17,012 nucleotides of DNA from CAVQMB01 sp963713445 (GCA_963713445.1 CAVQMB010000033.1:1-17012), one strand, 5' to 3'. Positions 1 to 7,129 are shown, counted from the first letter of the stretch. The notes: generated from the sequence alone by a model not told the origin. Numbers and translations: made by a program.

Positions 1-2
1 GA

Positions 3-665
3 ACCTTTTTCACGATTAGCTCAAATCAATCAAAGGCCCTTGAGCTTGCCGTCACCGTAGGCGTCTCTGAGCATTACCGGTCAACGGGCTACACAATCCA
101 TGTTATAAACCCGAAGAAGAGTCCGAGCACGTTTGTCGTAAAGACCAGCACTAGGGGGCATCCTTGGAACTTCACGCATCTCAAATTTGAGCGGAACGGT
201 GCGGTTTATGAAGGCCACATGAACCTCATAGTCCAGAGTGCGCATGATGAGGGGAGGTACTGCGTCGACTTTGGATTAACAAAAGTCGGTTGTGTGCCAG
301 ACAAGGCAACAAAGGAAGCGTGGGTTGCTGCTAAGAATAGCGATTTAGTCACCTTCGCCGAGGTCAAGAAGCTCGTGGTGTATCCAATGCTCCTCGCTCA
401 ATTCTTGGGGATCGTCCACGAAATCAAGCCATGCTTCATTCACGGGCGAACACCCAAAGGCTTTATCAGTGATGATCATCTTTTTCCGGTTTTGGCATCG
501 CTGGGGAATTTCTCGGGAAACTCTTCAAAGATCGTTGAGGGCTACAAGAGCCGTAAAATTCGCCTTGTGATAGCCGAGAACTTTGACCTCAGGCTTGCTA
601 GGGTAAGGGGCAAGAGGCAGGTCAGTCCATTTGTGTATGTGGAGGAATTTGAAGACGAAATCTAA
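3..665 (+). CDS. Integron cassette protein, 5'-truncated by window edge, possible PD-(D/E)XK-like nuclease
   Basis: The frame is open from base 3 to the TAA at 663-665, giving about 220 residues. An internal ATG at 219 would give only 148 residues, but the upstream frame has the same character and no stop, so the gene probably starts outside the window. The TAA lies inside the left attC box, which is typical of cassette genes. I do not recognise the family with certainty. Visible features are a YCVDFG stretch (Asp codon 267-269) followed 31 residues later by TFAEVKK (Glu codon 360-362, Lys 366-368). This D...ExK arrangement, with hydrophobic residues around each motif, resembles a PD-(D/E)XK nuclease core. 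That is inference from pattern only. A hydrophobic YPMLLAQFLGIVHEI helix follows the motif. The DNA is visibly more AT-rich than the phage genes downstream, as expected for a captured cassette. Confidence 0.7.
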   Translation, partial: TFFTISSNQSKALELAVTVGVSEHYRSTGYTIHVINPKKSPSTFVVKTSTRGHPWNFTHLKFERNGAVYEGHMNLIVQSAHDEGRYCVDFGLTKVGCVPDKATKEAWVAAKNSDLVTFAEVKKLVVYPMLLAQFLGIVHEIKPCFIHGRTPKGFISDDHLFPVLASLGNFSGNSSKIVEGYKSRKIRLVIAENFDLRLARVRGKRQVSPFVYVEEFEDEI

Positions 666-759
666 CAATTCGTTGCAGCGGACGTTTGACCCACCGCCCA
701 TTCTTGCTACCGCAAAAAGGGGTCGTCGCCTCAAACGCCGCTGAACTCAGGCGTTGGGC
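660..759 (+). other. attC: attC recombination site of cassette 1
   Basis: The left outer box ATCTAAC (660-666) fits RYYYAAC and the right box GTTGGGC (753-759) fits GTTRRRY. Inside them GCAGCGGACGTTTGA pairs with TCAAACGCCGCTGA, with an unpaired base, as in the L boxes of attC hairpins. Length is 100 bp. Cleavage would fall after G753. The site closes the cassette whose gene ends at 665. Confidence 0.9.
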
Positions 760-762
760 AGC

Positions 763-773
763 TAGGAAAGGAG
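763..773 (+). promoter_or_regulatory. Ribosome binding site of cassette 2 gene
   Basis: The purine-rich AGGAAAGGAG lies six bases before the ATG at 780 and fixes that start. It sits immediately after the attC cleavage point, so the cassette brings its own translation signal. Confidence 0.7.
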
Positions 774-779
774 AGATGA

Positions 780-1130
780 ATGGAACCAATTTATGATCGC
801 TCGGGCCGAGTGGTGGCATGGCTAAGCGGTAGCGATATCTACAATCTCAACGGTTCACATGCGGCTGTGCTAAACCGCAATAATGTTTATGGCCATAGAG
901 GGCAGCAACTTGGCGTGTTCGACAATGGTTTTTTCAGGGACCATCGTGGTGGCGCAGTAGCATTCGTAAAAGGGGCAGCAGGCGGCCCAGTTCCGCCGGT
1001 ACCATCTGTGCCCCCAGTTCCGCCTGTACCGTCAGTCCCGCCGGTACCAGCAGTACCAGCGGTGCCTAGAGTTCCGGCGGTTCCTTCGCTTGGGTGGGGG
1101 CAAGAGTGGCAACAGTTCATCAACGCATGA
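780..1130 (+). CDS. 4-fold beta flower protein with Val-Pro repeat tail
   Basis: The gene encodes 116 residues. Residues 1-66 are short repeated beta units of the type IYDRSGRVVAWL, IYNLNG..AAVL, VYGHRGQQLGVF and FFRDHRGGAVAFV, each a Tyr/Phe-x-x-x-Gly turn followed by a hydrophobic strand. This is the pattern of the 4-fold beta flower domain, a small symmetrical fold named from structure; its biochemical role is not established as far as I know. Residues from about 67 to 102 are a low-complexity tail of VPP, VPS and VPA units, encoded by an imperfect 9-base repeat at about 989-1083. The protein ends in a short aromatic segment, GWGQEWQQFINA. There is no signal peptide or membrane segment. 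It is the sole gene of cassette 2, so it is probably expressed from the cassette's own signals or by readthrough. Confidence 0.8.
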   Translation: MEPIYDRSGRVVAWLSGSDIYNLNGSHAAVLNRNNVYGHRGQQLGVFDNGFFRDHRGGAVAFVKGAAGGPVPPVPSVPPVPPVPSVPPVPAVPAVPRVPAVPSLGWGQEWQQFINA

Positions 1131-1134
1131 GCTT

Positions 1135-1203
1135 GCCCAACACCTGTTTCTCCAGCCGACGTCGGCGCTACCGCGCCTCCTCGGCTGAAGCGGAGCGTTA
1201 GCT
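1135..1203 (+). other. attC: attC recombination site of cassette 2
   Basis: The left box GCCCAAC (1135-1141) fits RYYYAAC. The right box is GTTAGCT (1197-1203), which departs from GTTRRRY at one position. The inner segments CAGCCGACG and TCGGCTGAA pair, and the centre CGTCGGCGC / GCGCC can extend the hairpin. Length is 69 bp. It begins four bases after the stop of the beta flower gene. Confidence 0.8.
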
Positions 1204-1337
1204 GGCTTCCTGGTCCGACTTCCTACGATCCATTCCAATGCTCTCGCATTCTCTAACGGGGGTCTAACGGGCCTAAAACAGCGCGCCCGCCCACACCTAC
1301 CGCTTAGGCCTTCAACGCCGCTCAGAACGCCCCACGC
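1204..1337. other. Junction between cassette array and phage module
   Basis: I see no gene in these 134 bases. They hold a direct repeat TCTAACGG (1251-1258 and 1263-1270) and a 7-bp inverted repeat GGCCTAA / TTAGGCC (1270-1276 and 1304-1310) with a 27-base loop and no T run. The phage genes from the other strand end at 1338, where a Mu-like phage would continue with the protease gene, so the phage module is cut here. Confidence 0.5.
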
Positions 1338-1841
1338 TCAGCCGGCGGTGAGCGCGGCGATGTGGTCTTCCAGGATCTGCAGAATCTCGTCTTCCTCCTG
1401 CGGGCCGACGCCCAGGAACGGGCGCGGTGGCAGGCCGGGGTGGACCACTTTCTTAACCGGATGTTTGGCGCCCGGCCAGAACAGTGCCTGCTTGTTGCGC
1501 GGCAGGATGACGTAAGGACCGTCGGTGCCTTGCTGCTGCCACTCGGCATAGACCACATTGGTGCCGGCCTCGGCGAAGTCGGGGCCGAAGTTGGGATGGA
1601 TGGACCCGGCCAGGCGGCCGGTATCCTGCAGCGCCTGCCCGGTGCGCGACTTCAGCGCCGGCCACGGAGCGCCGGTGGCCGGGTCGGCCCGATCGGCGAA
1701 GGCCCGTTCGGCGGCATCGACCAGGGTATTGGCGATCGGCGCCATGGCCGGGCTCATGTCGGCGCCAAACGCGGCCAGCGCGCGCAGCTTGGCGGCGACC
1801 TCGTCGGCCAGGTGGACGTCGATGGACCAGTCGATGGGCAT
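1338..1841 (-). CDS. Phage virion morphogenesis protein (Mu gpG-like)
   Basis: The gene encodes 167 residues, a usual length for the family. It has an N-terminal helical region, then a segment with FADRADPATGAPWPAL and the motif LQDTGRLAGSIH, followed by YAEWQQQG and a C-terminal LPPRPFLGVG. These are hallmarks of the Mu gpG / P2 gpS family of virion morphogenesis proteins. Such proteins act at head completion or head-tail joining. The gene sits just after the gpF homologue, the same order as in Mu. It is separated from that neighbour by about 240 bases of repeat-containing DNA, which is unusual because head genes are normally tightly packed. No downstream protease or major capsid gene follows. 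Confidence 0.85.
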   Translation of the reverse strand: MPIDWSIDVHLADEVAAKLRALAAFGADMSPAMAPIANTLVDAAERAFADRADPATGAPWPALKSRTGQALQDTGRLAGSIHPNFGPDFAEAGTNVVYAEWQQQGTDGPYVILPRNKQALFWPGAKHPVKKVVHPGLPPRPFLGVGPQEEDEILQILEDHIAALTAG

Positions 1842-2082
1842 GGGTTTGAAGTCCTCAGTCGTCAGTCAGTCGTCAGTCGTCAGTCGTCAGTCGTCAGTCG
1901 TCAGTCGTCAGTCGTCAGTCGTCAGTCGTCAGTTCTCAGTCCTCGGTGCTCCACTGAAAACTGACGACCGATCACTTTATACTGCTCTCCACCGTGGCGA
2001 CGCTTGGAAAGTAGACGGCGATGCCAAGCGGCCCTTCTTCCCTCCCGGGCAATAGGCGCAATGGTGGACAGCCGGCCACCCG
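1842..2082. other. Non-coding insertion between two head genes
   Basis: This stretch holds the heptamer array, an inverted partial copy of it, and a separate inverted repeat CGCTTGG / CCAAGCG (2001-2007 and 2024-2030, 16-base loop). Short open frames on the + strand through here are low-complexity readings of the repeat and are not supported as genes. In related Mu-like modules these two genes usually lie close together, so I read the segment as inserted DNA. Confidence 0.6.
1856..1943. repeat. Tandem heptanucleotide repeat CAGTCGT
   Basis: Ten exact CAGTCGT units are visible at 1856, 1867, 1874, 1881, 1888, 1895, 1902, 1909, 1916 and 1923. A 4-base partial unit lies at 1863-1866, and two degenerate units (CAGTTCT, CAGTCCT) follow at 1930-1943. 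Near-by bases at about 1952-1970 read ACTGAAAACTGACGACCG, partly the reverse complement of the unit, so the array is followed by an inverted piece. The perfection of the copies suggests recent slippage expansion. Confidence 0.95.
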
Positions 2083-3414
2083 TCACGGTGTCTCTCCCAT
2101 CGGCTCGAACCGGGCGCGATTGTCCAGCCGGCTATCGCGGATCTTGAAGGCGTTGACCAGGGCGTCGAGTTCGGCCCGTACCTTCTTCATGCCCCGGCGC
2201 GGGGTGACCGGCACCAGGATGGTTTCGGCGCCGGCCGGGATCGCGTACAGCAGGTTGTCGTGGGTGTGGTCCCAGTAGACCCGCACGTCAGGGCCGCTCA
2301 GTAACTTCGGCAGGTCGGCCAGCTCTTTTGCCGTGAGTGCCAGGCCGTCCTCGACGCGCTTGGCGCTGGCGGCATGGGCCAGGCTCTTCTCGTTCATCGC
2401 CACGATCATCGCCGGGTTGCGCCCGTGCTGCTGGACGAAGTCGCCGACCCGCGGCGTCAGCCAGTGCAGCACCTGGGCGCTGTGGCCGTTGCCGTGGCCC
2501 GGCAGCACGTTGTCGACCCAGTTCGCCCAGGCGGCCTGGCGTTCGCTGGAATTGTTGAGCGCCTGCACCGCCTGCGTGAGTAGCGATTGATCACGCACCC
2601 CGGCCAACTGACTGGCGAGCGCGCTATCGGTGCCGAAGGCCGAGGCCCCGGGGTTGTAGCTCCAACCCGGGGCGGTGGCGGCCTCGAACGGTTTGCCGTC
2701 GGGGCCGACGGTGCGCAGCGTGGTGACCGGGCGCTGGATCACCTCGCCGGTGCGCCGATCGGTGCCGGCATCGACCCAGCGCCGGCCCAGGCGCCCGGCG
2801 CTGGATTCCACATCGATCCCCAGGGCATCGACCTGGCGCTGGCTCAGGGCGCGCACCCGGCAGCGGCAGTTATAGGCGATCGGCGGATAGAAGCTCTCCC
2901 AGAACGGGTCGTCGTAGCGGTAGACGCGCCCGTTCAACGCCGCGTGGCTGGGCCGGGTGCGATCGTCCATCACGGCGACGTACTGCCAGAACGGGCGGTG
3001 CTCGGCATTGCTGAGCTGGGCGGCGTAGCGCCCGGCCATGTAGCCGCTCTGGGCGTTGGTGCGGAAGATGGTGTCGAGCCGCCAGGGCGAGCCTTCCTGG
3101 ACCACCTCGGCGCCGCCGTGGCTGTCGCTGACGATCTTGCGCCCCCACCAGCCGAGCGCCTTCAAGCGCGGTTCCAGACGGCGGCGGAACTCGGCGGCGG
3201 TGATGCCGTCGGTGAAGATCTTGGCGGTTTCCTCGCGGATGGCTTCCAGCACGTCGGCGCGGGCGACCTTGGCGACGGTGAACGCGGTGGCCTGGGCGTC
3301 CTGCCAGGTCTCCCACCAGTTCCAGGAGAAGGTATAGCCCTTGGCCTCGAAATAGGCGATGGCGAGACGCGGCGGCAGCCCGAACACGTGGCGCAGATCG
3401 ACCGGCTCGGGCAT
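2083..3414 (-). CDS. Phage minor head protein (Mu gpF / SPP1 gp7 family) with C-terminal nuclease-like domain
   Basis: The gene encodes 443 residues. Residues from about 50 to 205 form the head morphogenesis domain, with YMAGRYAAQLSNAE, QYVAVMDDRTRPSHAALNG and the diagnostic YNCRCRV motif. In Mu and SPP1 these proteins bind the portal and help initiate the head. The C-terminal third (about 300-440) contains VLHWLTPRV, LADLPKLLSGPD and NLLYAIPAG. This resembles the phage-associated Barnase/EndoU/ColicinE5-D/RelE-like (PBECR) domains fused to many gpF proteins. That assignment is from memory and less certain than the head domain. The ATG at 3414 follows the portal stop by one base (TGACATG), indicating translational coupling. 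A second, truncated copy of part of this gene lies at 7130-7213. Confidence 0.88.
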   Translation of the reverse strand: MPEPVDLRHVFGLPPRLAIAYFEAKGYTFSWNWWETWQDAQATAFTVAKVARADVLEAIREETAKIFTDGITAAEFRRRLEPRLKALGWWGRKIVSDSHGGAEVVQEGSPWRLDTIFRTNAQSGYMAGRYAAQLSNAEHRPFWQYVAVMDDRTRPSHAALNGRVYRYDDPFWESFYPPIAYNCRCRVRALSQRQVDALGIDVESSAGRLGRRWVDAGTDRRTGEVIQRPVTTLRTVGPDGKPFEAATAPGWSYNPGASAFGTDSALASQLAGVRDQSLLTQAVQALNNSSERQAAWANWVDNVLPGHGNGHSAQVLHWLTPRVGDFVQQHGRNPAMIVAMNEKSLAHAASAKRVEDGLALTAKELADLPKLLSGPDVRVYWDHTHDNLLYAIPAGAETILVPVTPRRGMKKVRAELDALVNAFKIRDSRLDNRARFEPMGETP

Positions 3415-3415
3415 G

Positions 3416-4969
3416 TCAGTGGCTCAACCGGCCCCACACGTCGGCCACGAACACCAGCCGCGCCAAACGTTCCTGCAGATCGTGATCATTCAACCGCGGG
3501 TACCAGTCGGCCAGTTGACCCAGCACGGCCTGGGGGCCGTCGGCCTCGAGGCGGTCCAGCAGCGGGCCGAGCAACGGCTGGGCCAGTGACTGCAGGCCAT
3601 GATCTTCGGTGATCGCGTTCAGGGCCTCGTCCAGCGAGGCCTGATCCGGTGCCAGGCCGGCCGTATTGAGCGCGCGCTGATTGGCGGCCGGGCCGGCGGC
3701 GGGCGGCATGGCCGGCGGGGCCAGCAGATCGGCAGGGTCGGCGTTGGGGTCGGGATCGGGCAGACCCAGCTTGTCGCGCAGTACCGACTGCTGCACCCGC
3801 AGCCCCAGCGGCACCCATTTGGTCACTGCGTCGATGATGAGCTGCAGGTCGTCCTTGTCCGGTAGGCGGATCCTGATGGCCGGATAGGCGGCCTGGACCC
3901 CGAAGTTCAGATCGATATAGGCGCGCACGAAGTCGCGGTTCAGCGTGGCGGCGAGCTGGCGGCCGTCCTCGTCGATCAGCTCGTCCTCGATCTGCTTGTG
4001 GACCTGGGCCTGGGCGCGGGAGCTGCCGCTGTCCGAGGTCATGGTCTGGCCGACCAGGGCCTTGCTGACCTGCTTGTCCCACCAGTCGGCGAGCGCCTGG
4101 AACACCCCGGCGCCGCTGGCGGCGTTGGGCGGGGTCGGGAACTCGATGTCCATGTTGCGGCTGATCACCGCCGCGGCGTCCGAGCCCAGGCCGGCGACGG
4201 CGGCGAGCAGCGCCTCGATGTCCTCCTGGGCGGTGCCGGGCTCATAGCGCCCGAGCCGCAGCGGCAGGCCGAAGATGTCGCAGAAGGCGAGCCAGTCTTT
4301 CAGGCCCCAGCTCTTGCACATATAGGCCAGCGACGCCAGGCGGGCGATGCCGCCGCGGATCGGCAGGCCGCTCTTGAGCTTGGGCTGATGGACGATGAAC
4401 TTGTAGGGCGGCATCTCGATGCCGCGGGTCAGGTTGGCCTCGTCGCGGATGCGCAGGGTGCGGCCGTCGTAGAGGTCATAGACGAAGTAGCGCGGATCGC
4501 GCCAGCGGTATTCGGGTTGCCAATGGCCGTCAGCGCCGCTGCGCCAGACCAGCTCGACCGCGCTGTAGCCCTTGGCCAGGCCGTCTAGCAGGTCGATCAG
4601 CATGTCCTGGAACGCCGGTTCGCGGACCCGGGAGCGGACCGCATCGGCCAGTTTGACGTCGGCGGGCGCGTCGCTCGCGGCCTCGACGGTCAGCGGCAGC
4701 CGGGCCACGGCGAGCTTGCGGGTGCGCAGCACGCCGGCATAGTGCAGCTCGCGCTCCTCCATCTCCTCGGCCAGCGTGAGATAGGCGTAGGCATCGCCCT
4801 GGGCGGCGGCGGCGAGGATGCGGGCGAGCTTGTCGGGGGTGAGATCGGTGATGTTGTAGGCATTCCACACCGAGCGCACCGACGTTAACGCCGGGGCCGC
4901 CAGCTCGCGCGTTAACGCGCCCCGGTCGATCGGCCGGCCGCGGTGGTCCACGATGGGCGATCGCGCCAT
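3416..4969 (-). CDS. Phage portal protein, DUF935 family (Mu gp29-like)
   Basis: The gene encodes 517 residues, matching the usual size of Mu gp29-type portals. Recognisable segments are NITDLTPDKLARIL, the acidic EEMEERELHYAGVLRTRK, VHQPKLKSGLP followed by RGGIARLASLAYMCKSWGLKDW, and SSRAQAQVHKQ. These are typical of the DUF935 portal family, whose dodecamer forms the DNA entry channel of the prohead. The frame is open a further 121 codons upstream, but those residues are an Arg/Pro-rich shadow of the terminase gene. I chose the ATG at 4969 because it overlaps the terminase stop as TGATG and begins the family-like sequence. It lies between terminase and gpF, the Mu order. Confidence 0.9.
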   Translation of the reverse strand: MARSPIVDHRGRPIDRGALTRELAAPALTSVRSVWNAYNITDLTPDKLARILAAAAQGDAYAYLTLAEEMEERELHYAGVLRTRKLAVARLPLTVEAASDAPADVKLADAVRSRVREPAFQDMLIDLLDGLAKGYSAVELVWRSGADGHWQPEYRWRDPRYFVYDLYDGRTLRIRDEANLTRGIEMPPYKFIVHQPKLKSGLPIRGGIARLASLAYMCKSWGLKDWLAFCDIFGLPLRLGRYEPGTAQEDIEALLAAVAGLGSDAAAVISRNMDIEFPTPPNAASGAGVFQALADWWDKQVSKALVGQTMTSDSGSSRAQAQVHKQIEDELIDEDGRQLAATLNRDFVRAYIDLNFGVQAAYPAIRIRLPDKDDLQLIIDAVTKWVPLGLRVQQSVLRDKLGLPDPDPNADPADLLAPPAMPPAAGPAANQRALNTAGLAPDQASLDEALNAITEDHGLQSLAQPLLGPLLDRLEADGPQAVLGQLADWYPRLNDHDLQERLARLVFVADVWGRLSH

Positions 4970-6597
4970 CAGTAAAGCCCTCCTTTGCGCCCCAGCCCGC
5001 GATGTCCGCGGCTCGGGACGCTGTGATAGCGGTAGCCCGCCCCGGCGCCGGTGGTGGCCAGCATCCACAGCATCTGCAGGGCGTCGGGGCCGTCGTCGTG
5101 GTCGGCCATGGGGTAATGGCGCAGTTGCGCGAGCAGCGTGGCCTGGCTGGGATGGAGCCGGATCACGCCGTTGGCCACATGCGGCTGCAGCGATTCGATG
5201 CGCAGTTGCTTGTCGGCGTGCGGGAGAATGCCGCGTGCCGGTACCGGGCGCCCGCGCGCCGCGGAACGCTTGATCAGCTCGGTGCGCAGGAACTCCTGGA
5301 ACTGGACGGCCTCGATGCCCCACACCAGACACTTATAGTCGGCATCCAGCGCGATGATGTCCTCGATGATGCGGTCCGGCAGCCGTTTGCCGATGGCCGC
5401 CTCGACCACGTCCAGGATACCGGTCTCGCGCGAGATGCCGCCGACCAGGATGGCCGAGGGGTCGCGGGCGTTGCCGGCCTTGCCCAGGCTGGGATCGCAG
5501 GCGCCGTAGAACAGCCAGTCCGAGCGCCGGTCGACCCAGAACCGGATGGTGCCGAATAAGGCGCTGGCGGCGTCGACCGGATCGTTCTGGTATTCGGCGT
5601 CGAAGGCGGCATGGCCGTCACGGGCGCGTACCAGCATCAGCTCGTAGAGTGGGCGGCCGGCCGGCCAGCTCACCACCGCACCGGCCTCCATGGCAGCGCG
5701 ATGCGCCGAATAGAACGCACGGGCCTGGGCGCGGCCGTGGTTGAGCAGCCGCTCCTCCCACTGGTCCCACAGATCCATGCGGTCGGGCCAGCGGATGATG
5801 GCCTGGAACCGGGCGCTGTGCCACAGCGGGTTGCTGAGCAGCCGGCTCAGCACCGAGTCGTAATGCAGCACGGTGCCGATAATGAACACGTCGAATTTCT
5901 GCCCGGCGCCGCCCAGCTGCAACACCGATTGCTTGAGCCATCGCTCCAGCTTGTCGCGCTGGGTGGGGCTGCGCACGTTGTCATCGTTCTCGAGGTCGTC
6001 GCCGATCGCGAGATCCGGCCGGTACGGTCCGTGGCGGCGGCCGCGGATGCGCTTGCCGGAGCCGAACACCTCGATCTTGCTGCCGCCGGTGGTGACGATC
6101 ACCCCGACCTGCCAGACCCGGCCGCGCCCGACCCGGTCGGGAAAGTCGGTGGCCAGGCGCGGGTTGAACTCGTACTCGGCCTTGAGCGCCTCGAGCTGGA
6201 TCTGGGCCTGCTCGACCGCGTCCATGATGATGACCGGGTAATGCTTGCGAGCGGTGAGCTCGCACCACATCACGAACAACAGGCTGACCAGGGTGCTCTT
6301 GGCCTCGCCGCGCGGTGCGGCCAGGGCGTCGGTCTGCGACGCCGGATCGTTGACGATGGCCGGGAGGCGCTCGAACAGGTAGCGGTGCAGCGCGCTGGGG
6401 GCGTGGGTGACGTAGTGCGGGAAATAGGTCCGGCAGAAGAAGCCGAAGTCCTCATCGGCCTGCTCGCGGCGGCGGCGGGCGGCGGCCGGGTCGGCGTCGA
6501 AACCGTCGCAGCCGGCTTCGATGGCGCGGCGGAATTCGCTCGCCAAGCGCGCGAGCTGGCGCTCGAACTCGCGGGCGGTCAGGGCGTCACGCGCCAT
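4969..6597 (-). CDS. Phage terminase large subunit (Mu gp28-like)
   Basis: The gene encodes 542 residues. The ATPase half has a Walker A-like APRGEAKST (about residues 94-102), and a Walker B-like LAIGDD followed by LEND (about 196-205). The nuclease half begins with GACDPSLGK and ends with HDDGPDALQ, the acidic positions expected of the RNase H-like Terminase_6C domain. It would cut and pump phage DNA into the prohead, acting with the small subunit and portal. The start at 6597 overlaps the end of the upstream 82-residue gene, and the stop overlaps the portal start by one base, so the module reads as one operon on the minus strand. All motifs are present and the frame is intact, although the rest of the phage is missing. 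Confidence 0.92.
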   Translation of the reverse strand: MARDALTAREFERQLARLASEFRRAIEAGCDGFDADPAAARRRREQADEDFGFFCRTYFPHYVTHAPSALHRYLFERLPAIVNDPASQTDALAAPRGEAKSTLVSLLFVMWCELTARKHYPVIIMDAVEQAQIQLEALKAEYEFNPRLATDFPDRVGRGRVWQVGVIVTTGGSKIEVFGSGKRIRGRRHGPYRPDLAIGDDLENDDNVRSPTQRDKLERWLKQSVLQLGGAGQKFDVFIIGTVLHYDSVLSRLLSNPLWHSARFQAIIRWPDRMDLWDQWEERLLNHGRAQARAFYSAHRAAMEAGAVVSWPAGRPLYELMLVRARDGHAAFDAEYQNDPVDAASALFGTIRFWVDRRSDWLFYGACDPSLGKAGNARDPSAILVGGISRETGILDVVEAAIGKRLPDRIIEDIIALDADYKCLVWGIEAVQFQEFLRTELIKRSAARGRPVPARGILPHADKQLRIESLQPHVANGVIRLHPSQATLLAQLRHYPMADHDDGPDALQMLWMLATTGAGAGYRYHSVPSRGHRGLGRKGGLY

Positions 6598-6835
6598 CGT
6601 CGGGCGGCTCCATGTCGGCCAGGCGTAGCAGGCTCAGCTCGGTGACCAGCACCTGCAGCTCGCCGACCACCGAGGGCAGGTCGTAGGACTGGATCTGGTG
6701 CTGCACGTCGCCGTGGCCGTCCTCGTAGACAGTGACCACGGCGAACGAGCGCAGCCCGCGGCGGCCGGACTCCTCGGCCACGGCGCGCAGGCGCTCGGGC
6801 AGGCCGCGCGAGCGGATGCCGGCGACCTCAGCCAT
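6587..6835 (-). CDS. Small phage protein upstream of terminase, function unknown
   Basis: The gene encodes 82 residues, a mixed alpha/beta protein with a basic N-terminus and a segment FAVVTVYEDGHGDVQHQIQ, then a Leu-rich helix LQVLVTELSLLRL. I do not recognise the family. Position suggests a structural or packaging accessory: its end overlaps the terminase start by 11 bases, and its start overlaps the stop of the gene fragment before it by 8 bases (ATGGCTGA). In Mu this slot is near the small terminase genes, but no helix-turn-helix is visible, so I do not call it a small terminase. Confidence 0.7.
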   Translation of the reverse strand: MAEVAGIRSRGLPERLRAVAEESGRRGLRSFAVVTVYEDGHGDVQHQIQSYDLPSVVGELQVLVTELSLLRLADMEPPDDGA

Positions 6836-6917
6836 AGGCGCTGGCCAGGCTGTCGCCGAACGGCTCCAGCATCTCGATCAGCCCGGCGGCGTGCTGCGGG
6901 TAGTGCTTGCGAGAGCT
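6828..6917 (-). pseudogene. 3' remnant of an upstream phage gene
   Basis: The last 28 or so codons of a gene read RKHYPQHAAGLIEMLEPFGD and end SLASAYG before a TGA at 6828-6830. That stop overlaps the next start, which shows the reading frame was real and part of the phage operon. Upstream of about 6917 the sequence changes to an AT-richer segment with a repeat-like GGGGTCAGGTCTTT, and no start codon fits. The gene is therefore cut at its 5' side. Its function cannot be told from the fragment; the position would suit a small packaging or head gene. Confidence 0.6.
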
Positions 6918-6923
6918 GGAAAG

Positions 6924-6979
6924 CGGGGTCAGGTCTTTAAAAACGACAACTTGTTCGATGATTGGAATTCAAGACCCCG
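6924..6979. repeat. Imperfect inverted repeat at truncation point
   Basis: CGGGGTCAGGTCTT (6924-6937) and AAGACCCCG (6971-6979) are imperfect inverted copies around an AT-rich core. From memory, strings of the form GGGGTCAGGTCTT recur beside REP-associated tyrosine transposases in gammaproteobacteria, so this may be the scar of such an element. No transposase gene is present here. Confidence 0.45.
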
Positions 6980-7129
6980 AATTTCTCGTGACGGACGGCG
7001 GCGGGTAGAGCCATGGGGTTCTCTGGTGGCGGAAGGGTAATCGAGTCGTGGGTGTTGAGCGCGGCGAGGTCGAGATTCGGGCGGTTGGTGAGCGCGGCAT
7101 TGAATAGCCGCACGACCTCACCGGATTCC

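Larger units (their letters stand above)
754..1197 (+). mobile_element. Complete integron gene cassette 2
   Basis: This is the segment between the predicted cleavage points of the two attC sites (after G753 and after G1197), 444 bp. It carries one gene (780-1130) just inside its start and ends in its own attC. That is the standard one-gene, one-attC unit mobilised by integron integrases. No integrase gene or attI is present in the window, so I cannot tell whether the array is attached to an integron or is an orphan cluster. Confidence 0.85.

Noticed and set aside
1270..1310. Rho-independent terminator
   Set aside because: The 7-bp arms have a 27-base loop and no T run on either side.
1856..1943. 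CRISPR-like array
   Set aside because: The repeat unit is only seven bases and copies abut with no spacers, so it is a simple tandem repeat.
2587..3612. 341-residue open frame on the + strand
   Set aside because: It is the complement of the intact gpF and portal genes in GC-rich DNA, low in sequence complexity and without recognisable domains.
4970..5332. 121-codon upstream extension of the portal gene
   Set aside because: It lies inside the terminase gene in another frame, is Arg/Pro-rich, and the portal family sequence begins at the ATG at 4969 with a TGATG overlap.
5611..6645. 344-residue open frame on the + strand
   Set aside because: It is antisense to the terminase gene, whose motifs are all present; long antisense frames are expected at this base composition.
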